This document shows positions 7,110 through 15,647 of a DNA stretch of 19,740 nucleotides, in pieces. The stretch spans positions 1 through 19,740 of the forward strand of contig JAKCCY010000043.1 in NCBI GenBank assembly GCA_021838765.1, in the 5' to 3' direction. Both the position numbers and the translations under genes were made by a program. The notes beneath the pieces were generated by a model. That model was not told where the DNA came from, made no database searches, and was given only the letters and a program-made list of their open reading frames with translations. The stretch comes from Nitrospirota bacterium (lineage in GTDB: Bacteria > Nitrospirota_A > Leptospirillia > Leptospirillales > Leptospirillaceae). The stretch's first letter is position 1. Each line of letters starts with the position of its first letter.

Positions 7110-8435
7110 TCATTTGAAAGGGAGCGAGACAGTAAAAACAGATCCTTCTCCGGGTGTACTCTTGACACGAATACCTCCACCCAAAAGTTCAAGGACATGT
7201 TTCACGATTGAAAGCCCCAGCCCTGTCCCCCCCATCTCCCGGGACCTCGCACGATCAACCCGGTAGAACCTTTCAAAAATCCGGCCAAGATCTTCCTTTG
7301 GAATTCCGACTCCCGAGTCAGAGACAGAGATTTCAACACGTCCCTGAAAGATCTGGGCGCCAACACTGACAGTCCCTCCGGACGGAGTGTACTTCAATGC
7401 ATTATCCAGCAAATTGGAGAGGACAAGATTCATTTTCCCCTCATCTGTCTCATACACCAGATTTGGAGGGTCGATCTCCACGATAAGCCTGATTCCCTTT
7501 TCCCTTGCCATCTCCCGGATTGCTTCCAGAATACTGGCTACCTGAGATGAAAGATCAACAGGCTTCATGACCAAACTGGCTTTCCCTGACTCCAGTGTTG
7601 CCAGATGGAGAAGATCGGTCACAATTGAGTTGAGCCGGTGCGACTGGTTCACAATAATCTCAAGAAAGCTTCTGGCCGTCTTTGGATCCTCAAGAGCCCC
7701 ATCCATCAAGGCTTCTGCGAACCCCGAAATCGAAGTCAATGGCGTTCTGATTTCATGAGAAACATTGGCCACAAAATCTTTTCTGACCCTTTCAAGACGT
7801 CGTATTTCAGTCAGATCATAAAACAGAAATATCCCGTACCCCGATTTGGGGCCAGAGTCTCCGAGCGTCCTGATTCCAAGAAGACTCCATGTCTTTGAAA
7901 GGCCACCAGAATAGGTCACCTCTGTATGAACCGGATTGTTTCCGGACAGAACCTCTTCGATCAGGTCATCAATACCGGCTTTTTTAGCTAGCAAACCAAG
8001 AGGCTCTCCAATAATTCTGGGTTCATCCGGAAAGAAACGACAAAACGACTTGTTATGAAGCAGAATGTGACCTTTTATATCAGTAACCGCAACACCTTCG
8101 ACCATATGGTCAAGAACCGCATCAGAACGGGCAGCAAGTTCCTTCACTTCAGATTCTCTCTGCAACTTTTCGGAATGCGCACGACTCACATTCAGATAAA
8201 TTTCATCCAGAAGGTCATCAAACCAGGTATTTTCCTGCATTCTTTGGGGAGCATCAAATGATATCTGGATCTGACGACGAACCTGACGGGAAATATATGT
8301 GATCAGGAGATAAAGGAAGATCAATAAAAAAAGGATTAAGAGTGATCGCTCTAAGGTTCCCCTGAGTCTCGAGAAAAACCAGCCAGCAGAAAAAATAACA
8401 AGGAACAGGGTCGCAATAACCCCGCGGAAGGTCAT
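7110..8435 (-). CDS. phoR: PhoR-like sensor histidine kinase
   Basis: This is a 441-residue inner-membrane sensor kinase. Two hydrophobic segments lie at about residues 5-20 and 31-47 with almost no periplasmic loop, as in PhoR. A PAS domain follows (about 105-205), then HisKA with FVANVSHEIRTPL (phospho-accepting His227). The HATPase_c domain has an N box NLLDNALKYTPSGG (341-354), G1 DSGVGIP (373-379) and G2 GGTGLGLSIV (402-411). It autophosphorylates and transfers phosphate to the PhoB-like regulator encoded 2 bp upstream. The small extracytoplasmic loop suggests it senses through a partner, as PhoR does via PstSCAB-PhoU, but no pst genes are in the window. The signal is therefore inferred from family resemblance only. 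It is the last gene of the long minus-strand series. Confidence 0.85.
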   Translation of the reverse strand: MTFRGVIATLFLVIFSAGWFFSRLRGTLERSLLILFLLIFLYLLITYISRQVRRQIQISFDAPQRMQENTWFDDLLDEIYLNVSRAHSEKLQRESEVKELAARSDAVLDHMVEGVAVTDIKGHILLHNKSFCRFFPDEPRIIGEPLGLLAKKAGIDDLIEEVLSGNNPVHTEVTYSGGLSKTWSLLGIRTLGDSGPKSGYGIFLFYDLTEIRRLERVRKDFVANVSHEIRTPLTSISGFAEALMDGALEDPKTARSFLEIIVNQSHRLNSIVTDLLHLATLESGKASLVMKPVDLSSQVASILEAIREMAREKGIRLIVEIDPPNLVYETDEGKMNLVLSNLLDNALKYTPSGGTVSVGAQIFQGRVEISVSDSGVGIPKEDLGRIFERFYRVDRARSREMGGTGLGLSIVKHVLELLGGGIRVKSTPGEGSVFTVSLPFK

Positions 8436-8437
8436 TT

Positions 8438-9142
8438 TCAGTCGATCCCGTCTGGATCATCCGAAAATTTGTACCCAATCTGCTTTACAGTCTGTATCTT
8501 GTCCTGGAAAACGCCCATTTTTTTTCTCAGTCTTCTGATATGAACATCAACGGTCCGGTCTGTTCCCTCATAATCATCCCCCCAGACCAGATCGAGGAGA
8601 GTGGCGCGATCAAGGACGCGACCGGCATTTTTCATCAGTGTCTTAAGAAGGGAGAACTCTTTTGCCGTCAATGGCATCGTTACCCCTTCGGCAACAGCCT
8701 CATGACGCGATTCATTCACTGAAATATTGCCTATGCGAATAATATCGTCCGTCTTGCTTTGGGGCTCCAGATGAACTCGTCTCAAAATGGCACGAATTCT
8801 GGCAAGGAGCTCTTTCGGATTGAACGGTTTCACCAAATAGTCGTCCGCACCCAGTTCAAGACCAATGATCCGATCCGTTTCATCAGCCTTCGCTGTCAGG
8901 ATAATAACGGGAATCTGGTTTGTCCTCGGATCCTTTTTCAGCATTCTGTTTAAGGAAAGACCGTCGACCCCGGGAAGCATCAGATCCAGAACGATCAAAT
9001 CCGGCAACTGGGACTTGATGGCAGCAAGGCCATCGGTTCCATTGGATGCCTCCAGAACCTCATAATGCTCCTGGACAAGATAGTGGCGAACCAATGTCCG
9101 AATATCCGCTTCATCCTCAATCAGTAGAATCCGACGACTCAT
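8438..9142 (-). CDS. phoB: PhoB-like OmpR-family response regulator
   Basis: This is a 234-residue transcription regulator. Its receiver domain (1-120) has the acidic pocket EDE at 9-11, phospho-accepting Asp53 in LIVLDLMLPG, and Lys in DDYLVKPFNP. The C-terminal winged helix (about 135-230) shows LTAKEFSLLKTL and VDVHIRRLRKKMG, typical of OmpR/PhoB DNA-binding domains. The ATG at 9142 shares its A with the TGA stop of the Mec protease gene (TGATG), and GGAGGG lies 6 nt upstream, so it is translationally coupled to the sulfur genes. phoR follows after 2 bp. Whether it answers to phosphate or to another signal cannot be told without its target sites; I saw no clear Pho box in the window. Confidence 0.88.
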   Translation of the reverse strand: MSRRILLIEDEADIRTLVRHYLVQEHYEVLEASNGTDGLAAIKSQLPDLIVLDLMLPGVDGLSLNRMLKKDPRTNQIPVIILTAKADETDRIIGLELGADDYLVKPFNPKELLARIRAILRRVHLEPQSKTDDIIRIGNISVNESRHEAVAEGVTMPLTAKEFSLLKTLMKNAGRVLDRATLLDLVWGDDYEGTDRTVDVHIRRLRKKMGVFQDKIQTVKQIGYKFSDDPDGID

Positions 9143-9570
9143 CAGTCACCCTCCTTCAAGATGAGAGGAAATTCCGATACTTTGCCATTCTGGATCCGGA
9201 AGATTCTTAAAGCTGGAGGTGTCGTCACAGGAGAGGCAAGAAGATAAAAAAGATCCGGGTAATAGGCCAGATTGATATCTACAACAGACGGGTATGCTTC
9301 TGAGAGTGGGTGAGAATGGTAAATCCCCCATAGAGACATCCCCTCGAGTCTTATTGCCTTTCCGACAGAAAACTGCTCCTTGGGATCCATCTGATACCTG
9401 ACAGGAGAATGAAGAATGTTTGTCATGGGAATAACACGAACCGGACTGCCTTTTTGATCTGCTGCAACAAGACCACAGCACTCCTCCGGATGGACCGAAC
9501 GAGCATGATCTACAATTGACTGATAGAGTGCCCTTGAAAAGAAAACAGGCGTGGATGGCTCATTTGTCAA
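9142..9570 (-). CDS. mec: Mec-type JAMM metalloprotease (sulfur-carrier processing)
   Basis: This is a 142-residue Mov34/MPN/JAMM zinc metallopeptidase close to Mycobacterium tuberculosis Mec, which releases cysteine from the CysO-cysteine adduct. The full JAMM motif is present: Glu in HPEECCGL (29/30), then YHSHP (His85, His87), Ser95 and Asp98 in EAYPSVVD. The IPMTN segment and EAYPS spacing also match Mec. Translation probably begins at TTG (9570), with AAGG 7 nt before it; no in-frame ATG comes before the catalytic region. It lies 14 bp after a MoeB-type E1 and overlaps phoB. Two sulfur carriers nearby have one extra C-terminal residue, so it may both unmask Gly-Gly ends (as QbsD and HcyD do) and release cysteine. 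That dual role is inference. Confidence 0.9.
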   Translation of the reverse strand: MTNEPSTPVFFSRALYQSIVDHARSVHPEECCGLVAADQKGSPVRVIPMTNILHSPVRYQMDPKEQFSVGKAIRLEGMSLWGIYHSHPLSEAYPSVVDINLAYYPDLFYLLASPVTTPPALRIFRIQNGKVSEFPLILKEGD

Positions 9571-9584
9571 GACAGAACCTTGGA

Positions 9585-10415
9585 CTATATGGCACAGGTC
9601 ACATCAGTGGAACCACTGACTGAATGGATCGTCGCATGAGGGCCACATAGCCTGCACTGAGGATCTTTAGGAACTCTCACTCGCCGAAAGTCCATCGAAA
9701 GGGCATCGTACAGGAGCAGTCGATCCGACAAAGGTTCTCCGATTCCAAGCAACAGCTTGACCACCTCAGCCGCCTGCAGCGTTCCGATTGTTCCGGCAAG
9801 AACACCCAAAACCCCTGCCTCCGAACACGATGGAACAAGACCCGGAGGGGGTGGATCTGGATAAAGGCAACGGTAGCAAGGAGTATCCATATACCCCCTG
9901 ATGGCGATCACCTGCCCCTCAAATCGCAAAATAGATCCTGAAACCAGGGGTTTTTTCAAAAAATAGGCCGCATCATTGACCACATACCGCGTCCCAAAAT
10001 TATCTGACCCGTCAACAATGACATCATACCCGGAAAAAAGCTCCATGGCATTGTCTGATGTCAGCCGTTCCTGATGGCAAATAACTTCAATATCAGGGTT
10101 CAGCTCATTCATGGTCTTTTTTGCAGAAAGAACTTTCGGCACGCCCAAAGTGGCTGTTGAATGAATGATCTGTCTTTGCAAATTGGACATATCGACCGTA
10201 TCAAGATCCACCAGCCCGATCCTGCCAACTCCTGCCGCCGCCAGATAAAGCGCAACAGGACTTCCAAGCCCGCCAGCCCCAATAATCAGAACGCTCGAGC
10301 CCAAAAGGGTCCGCTGCCCAATGCCACCAACCTCTTTTAAAATGATATGGCGGCCGTATCGGGTGATCTGCTCTTCAGACATCTCCTTGACCGGCTTCGC
10401 AATACCCTGACTCAT
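9585..10415 (-). CDS. MoeB/ThiF-family E1-like adenylyltransferase (copy 1)
   Basis: This 276-residue enzyme activates a ubiquitin-fold sulfur carrier by adenylating its C-terminal glycine. The ATP-binding loop is GAGGLGSP (46-53), with DLDTVDMSNLQRQ after it. Zinc ligands are CYRC (Cys180, Cys183) and CRLC (Cys254, Cys257), and the catalytic-type cysteine is Cys197 in PSCSEAGVLG. It has no C-terminal rhodanese domain, so sulfur must come from another source. The ATG at 10415 is chosen because AGGAG lies 8 nt upstream; an in-frame extension to 10472 has no such site. The leader carries a 7-bp inverted repeat (GCCATCC at 10438-10444, GGATGGC at 10461-10467). It sits between the NIL-domain gene and mec, so CysO is its most likely partner. 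A role in molybdopterin synthesis is less likely here. Confidence 0.9.
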   Translation of the reverse strand: MSQGIAKPVKEMSEEQITRYGRHIILKEVGGIGQRTLLGSSVLIIGAGGLGSPVALYLAAAGVGRIGLVDLDTVDMSNLQRQIIHSTATLGVPKVLSAKKTMNELNPDIEVICHQERLTSDNAMELFSGYDVIVDGSDNFGTRYVVNDAAYFLKKPLVSGSILRFEGQVIAIRGYMDTPCYRCLYPDPPPPGLVPSCSEAGVLGVLAGTIGTLQAAEVVKLLLGIGEPLSDRLLLYDALSMDFRRVRVPKDPQCRLCGPHATIHSVSGSTDVTCAI

Positions 10416-10516
10416 CTCTTGATCTCCTGGCAATTTTGCCATCCCAATGAATATGGAAATGGATGGCGGCAACTGATTTTACAACAAAAATCTGTTCGAC
10501 ACCATCAAAAACGGTA

Positions 10517-10759
10517 CTATCCCTCAAGAATACTTTTCTCAAGAGGATCGACATGGACTCCTTTTTTCCTGAGCCAATCGATCGTAGATTCGATCTCAGA
10601 AAGATCGCCGACCAGTTCAAGCTCCATCCAACCGGTTTTATCCGAAACATCCGCTCTCCGAATATTTGGGACGACCTGAAAGTTTTTCGAAATCTCATAA
10701 ATGATCGGATCCCGGACACGGTCCTCAGGAAAAGTCAGGTGAATTCTGAGCTGAGCCAT
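10517..10759 (-). CDS. Small NIL-domain protein
   Basis: This is an 80-residue protein starting at ATG 10759, 4 bp after the cysO stop, with the G-rich cysO end acting as ribosome binding site. It is essentially one NIL domain (LTFPEDRVRDPIIYEISKNF near the start, GWMELELVGD in the middle, LRKKGVHVDPL at the end). NIL domains occur at the C-terminus of MetN methionine importers, where they bind methionine, and in a NIL-ferredoxin needed for homocysteine synthesis in methanogens. A free-standing copy between a sulfur carrier and its E1 suggests a sulfur-amino-acid sensor or a sulfur-transfer helper. It has no cysteine, so it cannot itself carry a persulfide or a metal cluster. The role is inferred from context. 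Confidence 0.8.
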   Translation of the reverse strand: MAQLRIHLTFPEDRVRDPIIYEISKNFQVVPNIRRADVSDKTGWMELELVGDLSEIESTIDWLRKKGVHVDPLEKSILEG

Positions 10760-10763
10760 CGTT

Positions 10764-11042
10764 CTAAGCCCCCCCGGCAATCGCCGGAATAATGGATACT
10801 TCATCACCGGAAGAAAGTGGCGTTGATACCCCTTCCCTGAACCGGATGTCCTCTTCATTAACATAGATATTGATAAATCGCCTCAGTTCCCCGGACTCAT
10901 CCATCATTCTTTCCTTCATTGCCGGAAACCTTCTGATCAAATTGTCCAGAATCTCCCTGACAGATGTTCCTTCTTCCGAAAGTTCGGATTGTCCACCTGC
11001 AAGAGGCCTCAATGGAGTTGGAATACGAACCAGCACAGACAT
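10764..11042 (-). CDS. cysO: CysO-like ubiquitin-fold sulfur carrier ending in Gly-Gly-Ala
   Basis: This 92-residue MoaD/ThiS-fold protein resembles M. tuberculosis CysO along its whole length (IPTPLRP, FINIYVNEEDIRF, GDEVSIIPAIAGG). CysO carries sulfur as a C-terminal thiocarboxylate used by the cysteine synthase CysM. Here the protein ends G90-G91-A92: the codons GGG GGG GCT precede TAG, so an alanine caps the Gly-Gly. It therefore cannot be adenylated until one residue is removed; the nearby JAMM protease is the obvious enzyme. The ATG at 11042 has a strong AGGAGG 4 nt away that overlaps the stop of the threonine synthase-like gene. NIL and E1 genes follow at once. The MoaD function in molybdopterin synthesis is less likely because of the CysO-specific similarity and the neighbours. 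Confidence 0.92.
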   Translation of the reverse strand: MSVLVRIPTPLRPLAGGQSELSEEGTSVREILDNLIRRFPAMKERMMDESGELRRFINIYVNEEDIRFREGVSTPLSSGDEVSIIPAIAGGA

Positions 11043-11050
11043 AAATCCTC

Positions 11051-12328
11051 CTAGGATTTCGGGTTTACAATTTGTCTAAAGGAAGACAGGTTTGGGTCAA
11101 TGCTGACCGGCTGGGAAAGAGAACCGGCCAAAGCTTCCATTGTCTTCAAACCATTTCCAGTAATATATGCAACAGTCAGGTCATCAGGACGGATCGCCCC
11201 TTTCTGAGCCAGTTTCTTAAGGCAGGCCACAGTTACCCCGCCAGCGGTTTCAGCAAAGATGCCCTCTGTCTCGGCAAGAAGCTTCATGCCTTCAATAATC
11301 TCGGGATCAGTCGCCTCTTCGACCTTTCCACCAGACTTCCCGACGACATCAAGGGCATAGAAGCCATCGGCAGGATTCCCGATCGCCAATGACTTGGCAA
11401 TCGTGTTCGGACGAACAGGAACGATATGGTTCTTTCCGGAAACATACGCCTGATAAACCGGAGAACACCCGGATGCCTGTGCTCCATTGACTTTCAACAG
11501 AGGGTTTTCCGCCACAAGCCCAAGACGGGTAAACTCGTGGAATCCCTTCCATATCTTGGTCAAAAGAGAACCTGACGCAATCGGTACAACAACTTGATCA
11601 GGAACCTTCCACCCCAGCTGTTCGGCAGTCTCGAACGCCAACGACTTGGAGCCTTCGGCATAGTATGGACGAATGTTGATATTCACAAAGGCCCATGGAT
11701 ACTCTGCTCCGATTTCACTGCAAAGCCGGTTCACATCATCATAGGTTCCCTTGACGGAAACAACCGTCGGTTTGTAGATCAGGTTTCCAAGAACCTTGCC
11801 CGCTTCCAGATCATGGGGAATAAAAACAAAACACTCCATACCGCAACTGGCAGCATGGGCTGAAACGGAGTTCGCAAGATTGCCTGTCGAAGCACAAGCG
11901 ATTGTCGTAAATCCAAGCTCCCGCGCCCTTGTTGTTGCGACCGCTACAACCCGGTCCTTGAAAGACAGCGTTGGATGATTGACCGTGTCATTTTTAACAT
12001 AAAGATTTTTAAGGCCGAGTGCCTTGCCAAGACGTTCTGCCCGAACAAGCGGGGTCATCCCTGCATGAAGTCCGGCCGTAGGCTCACCGAGAACAGGAAG
12101 AAGGTCCTTGTATCGCCAAAGCGAAACGGGACCAGCCTCTATGGACTGGCGAGAGATCTTTCTGCCGATAACCTCATAATCGTACTCGACTTCCAGAGGG
12201 CCAAAACAAAATTCACATACATGGATCGCTAAAAGCTCATACCTTCTGCCGCACTCGCGGCACTTGAGCGCTTTCACGCCTGAGTGGGCAGAAGAGTCAG
12301 AGTGGATTGGCACAGACGGGTTGCTCAT
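11051..12328 (-). CDS. thrC: Threonine synthase-like PLP enzyme with N-terminal zinc ribbon
   Basis: This is a 425-residue fold-type II PLP enzyme of the threonine synthase family, which converts O-phosphohomoserine to threonine. An N-terminal zinc ribbon has CRECG and CEFCFG (Cys23, Cys26, Cys38, Cys41). The PLP-binding lysine is Lys124 in LSFKDR, and STGNLANS is the phosphate-contact loop. The length is normal. ATG 12328 is used, giving a 32-bp overlap with the upstream E1 gene; GGAG lies 10 nt upstream. It is followed 8 bp later by cysO, whose ribosome binding site overlaps this stop codon. Being embedded between an E1 and a sulfur carrier raises the possibility that it uses protein-bound sulfur instead of water. 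That is speculation; a plain ThrC is the default reading. Confidence 0.88.
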   Translation of the reverse strand: MSNPSVPIHSDSSAHSGVKALKCRECGRRYELLAIHVCEFCFGPLEVEYDYEVIGRKISRQSIEAGPVSLWRYKDLLPVLGEPTAGLHAGMTPLVRAERLGKALGLKNLYVKNDTVNHPTLSFKDRVVAVATTRARELGFTTIACASTGNLANSVSAHAASCGMECFVFIPHDLEAGKVLGNLIYKPTVVSVKGTYDDVNRLCSEIGAEYPWAFVNINIRPYYAEGSKSLAFETAEQLGWKVPDQVVVPIASGSLLTKIWKGFHEFTRLGLVAENPLLKVNGAQASGCSPVYQAYVSGKNHIVPVRPNTIAKSLAIGNPADGFYALDVVGKSGGKVEEATDPEIIEGMKLLAETEGIFAETAGGVTVACLKKLAQKGAIRPDDLTVAYITGNGLKTMEALAGSLSQPVSIDPNLSSFRQIVNPKS

Positions 12329-13103
12329 AATCGTGAAGCTCCGTAATGGTTGGATTGTCACCGCAAACGGGACAACGGGGGTTTTTCCGGACACCCACTT
12401 TTCGAATAAGAACAGTCAAGGCATCATAAGTTAGAAGATGGTTCGTCAAAAGCTCCCCTTTTCCAAGAAGGAACTTGAGAACCTCAGTAGCCTGAATCGA
12501 TCCGACAACTCCGGCAATAACACCGAGGACACCCGCCTCAGAGCAGGTCGGAATAGCACCGGCTGGAGGTGGTTCCCTGAAAATACAACGATAGCAGGCA
12601 CTGTTTCCGGGAATAATCGTCATCACCTGGCCAGAAAACCTGAGGATCCCCCCATGGACAAGAGGCTTTCCAGTGAGAACAGCCAAATCATTTATCAAAA
12701 ACTTGGCAGAAAAATTATCCGTTCCATCCACGATAACATCATAGGGAGCAGCGATCTCCCGTGCATTTTCTGCATTGAGCAGCACCTGATATGTCTTTAC
12801 TTCGACATCAGGGTTGAGTCCGGTCATCTTTTCGGAAGCAGAAAGGACTTTGGCCCTTCCAACATCTTTCGAGTGGTGAATGACCTGGCGTTGAAGGTTC
12901 GAAAGGTCGACCACATCCATATCGACAATCCCTATATGCCCCACCCCGGCTGCAGCAAGATAGAGGGCTACAGGACTGCCGAGCCCTCCAGCCCCAACAA
13001 TCAGCACTCGTGAGTTCAAAAGCTTTACCTGGCCGCTCCCGCCCACCTCGGATAGCAATATGTGGCGCGAATAGCGGTGTATCTGATCTTCTGTCATTTC
13101 CAT
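12297..13103 (-). CDS. MoeB/ThiF-family E1-like adenylyltransferase (copy 2)
   Basis: This is a second 268-residue E1 for sulfur carriers, clearly paralogous to the copy at 9585-10415. The ATP loop is GAGGLGSP (37-44), zinc ligands are Cys170, Cys173, Cys244 and Cys247, and the catalytic-type cysteine is Cys187 in PTCSEAGVLG. These positions nearly coincide with E. coli MoeB. There is no rhodanese domain. The ATG at 13103 has GAGGA 7 nt upstream. A 62-bp gap separates it from cysK and contains a nested inverted repeat (GATTTGA at 13119-13125 with TCAAATC at 13147-13153, and TCCTG/CAGGA inside). It overlaps the threonine synthase-like gene by 32 bp. It may serve the ThiS-like carrier while copy 1 serves CysO, or the two may be interchangeable. 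Confidence 0.9.
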   Translation of the reverse strand: MEMTEDQIHRYSRHILLSEVGGSGQVKLLNSRVLIVGAGGLGSPVALYLAAAGVGHIGIVDMDVVDLSNLQRQVIHHSKDVGRAKVLSASEKMTGLNPDVEVKTYQVLLNAENAREIAAPYDVIVDGTDNFSAKFLINDLAVLTGKPLVHGGILRFSGQVMTIIPGNSACYRCIFREPPPAGAIPTCSEAGVLGVIAGVVGSIQATEVLKFLLGKGELLTNHLLTYDALTVLIRKVGVRKNPRCPVCGDNPTITELHDYEQPVCANPL

Positions 13104-13165
13104 TTCAATATCCTCACAGATTTGACCTTCTCATCCTGAAGCAGGATCAAATCGAAAAACAGCTT

Positions 13166-14104
13166 TCAGAGGTTCAAGTATCTTTCCATTGAAAAATAAC
13201 GTTCAAAGCTATCACAGACAATTGTCACAACGTGTGACCCCGAAGGCAACTCCCGAGCTAACCGGAGGGCTCCGACAACATTTGCTCCTGACGTAATGCC
13301 TGCCATCAACCCCTCTTCCTGCGAAAGACGCCGGGTCATGTCTATCGCTTCACGATCGGAAATCTGCTCGACCCTGTCGACCACTGAACGATTAAAGGTC
13401 CTGGGCTCGAAACCCGCACCAATTCCCTGTATCCGGTGAGGCCCCGGAGCCCCCCCGGAAAGGACGGGCGAAGACGATGGTTCAAGTGCCCATATTTTGA
13501 GATCTCTTTTTTTCTCCCGGAGAAATCGGCCGACACCGCTGATGGTGCCGCCTGTTCCCACTCCGGCAACGAACCCGTCCGGGACACGACCCAATTGGCG
13601 GAAGATTTCAGGACCTGTTGTACGGTAGTGGGATTCCGGATTTGACGGATTCTCAAATTGCCTGGGCATAAAAAGACCCTTGATGGATTTTTCCATCTCA
13701 GTGGCTTTTCTGATAGCACCAACCATCCCATCCCTTGATGGGGTTAAAAGAACTTCTGCTCCCAGGGCCTTGAGGTGAGAAACTCTCTCGCCAGAAACCC
13801 CTTCGGGCATGACGATCGTAATGGCATATCCCTTGAGCACGGCAATCTGAGCCAATGCGATACCGGTATTTCCGCTCGTTGCCTCAATAATTCTTCCATC
13901 CTTGCCGATTCGGCCATCCCGTTCGGCTTGTTCAATCATAAAAAGAGCAGGACGATCCTTGACGCTTCCACCCAGATTTCTGGACTCGAGCTTGACCCAC
14001 ACTGTCCGGTCAAGACCAGCTGTCACCTTCGATAAGGGAAGCAGGGGGGTATTCCCGATCAGTGCCAAAGGATTCCGAACAGCTTCCCCTTCCGGAGAAG
14101 TCAC
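13166..14104 (-). CDS. Cysteine synthase family PLP enzyme (CysK/CysM)
   Basis: This is a 312-residue fold-type II PLP enzyme that makes cysteine from an activated serine and a sulfur donor. The PLP lysine is Lys49 in GGSVKDRPA, the substrate loop is TSGNTG (76-81), and the phosphate loop is GVGTGGTISG. IQGIGAGF near residue 215 resembles O-acetylserine sulfhydrylases, whereas SVKDRPALFMIEQAE resembles mycobacterial CysM, which takes O-phosphoserine and thiocarboxylated CysO. I cannot decide the substrate from these. Translation starts at GTG 14104 in a GTGA overlap with the ThiS-like gene, a strong sign that the two proteins are made together and probably cooperate. This tight coupling to a sulfur carrier favours a CysM-like role using protein thiocarboxylate. 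Confidence 0.9.
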   Translation of the reverse strand: MTSPEGEAVRNPLALIGNTPLLPLSKVTAGLDRTVWVKLESRNLGGSVKDRPALFMIEQAERDGRIGKDGRIIEATSGNTGIALAQIAVLKGYAITIVMPEGVSGERVSHLKALGAEVLLTPSRDGMVGAIRKATEMEKSIKGLFMPRQFENPSNPESHYRTTGPEIFRQLGRVPDGFVAGVGTGGTISGVGRFLREKKRDLKIWALEPSSSPVLSGGAPGPHRIQGIGAGFEPRTFNRSVVDRVEQISDREAIDMTRRLSQEEGLMAGITSGANVVGALRLARELPSGSHVVTIVCDSFERYFSMERYLNL

Positions 14105-14304
14105 AGGCCACCACCCATAAAGAAGAGGATCTCAAGTTCGTCATCTTCGCGCAAAACAGTCGAACCCCACTCTTCACGCTCTACAATACGGCCATTCAAC
14201 TCCATTGAAACCAGTTGCGGATCAAGTCCGTCAATTTCGAGATAGGCAGACAAGGATGTCCCTTCCGGAACATCCTTGCGCTTTCCATTCACCAAGATTT
14301 TCAT
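14101..14304 (-). CDS. ThiS-like sulfur carrier ending in Gly-Gly-Gly-Leu
   Basis: This is a 67-residue ubiquitin-fold protein with the ThiS pattern: MKILVNGK at the start, LVSMELNGRIVEREEW in the middle, and DDELEILFFMGGG near the end. A leucine (Leu67) follows the three glycines, so the chain must be trimmed before activation. The ATG at 14304 has GAGG 5 nt upstream; a longer in-frame reading to 14337 would overlap ahcY and is less likely. It lies 7 bp after ahcY and overlaps the cysteine synthase gene by 4 bp. ThiS normally delivers sulfur for the thiazole of thiamine, but no thiG, thiH or thiF-thiazole genes are present. Its place between SAM-cycle and cysteine genes points to amino-acid sulfur instead, like HcyS in Wolinella. 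That role is inference. Confidence 0.88.
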   Translation of the reverse strand: MKILVNGKRKDVPEGTSLSAYLEIDGLDPQLVSMELNGRIVEREEWGSTVLREDDELEILFFMGGGL

Positions 14305-14311
14305 AATAGCC

Positions 14312-15598
<1,287 letters not shown>

Positions 15599-15647
15599 TC
15601 AAAAACATCAACAAGAAAAACACACAATACAGCTTGACCCGGGTTTG

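Noticed and set aside
12438..13013. A 191-aa plus-strand open frame opposite the second E1
   Set aside because: It is a shadow of the E1 coding strand; no recognisable protein features.
14101..14304. Reading the ThiS-like gene as a thiamine gene
   Set aside because: No thiG, thiH, thiE or thiC is near, and it is coupled to a cysteine synthase by a 4-bp overlap.
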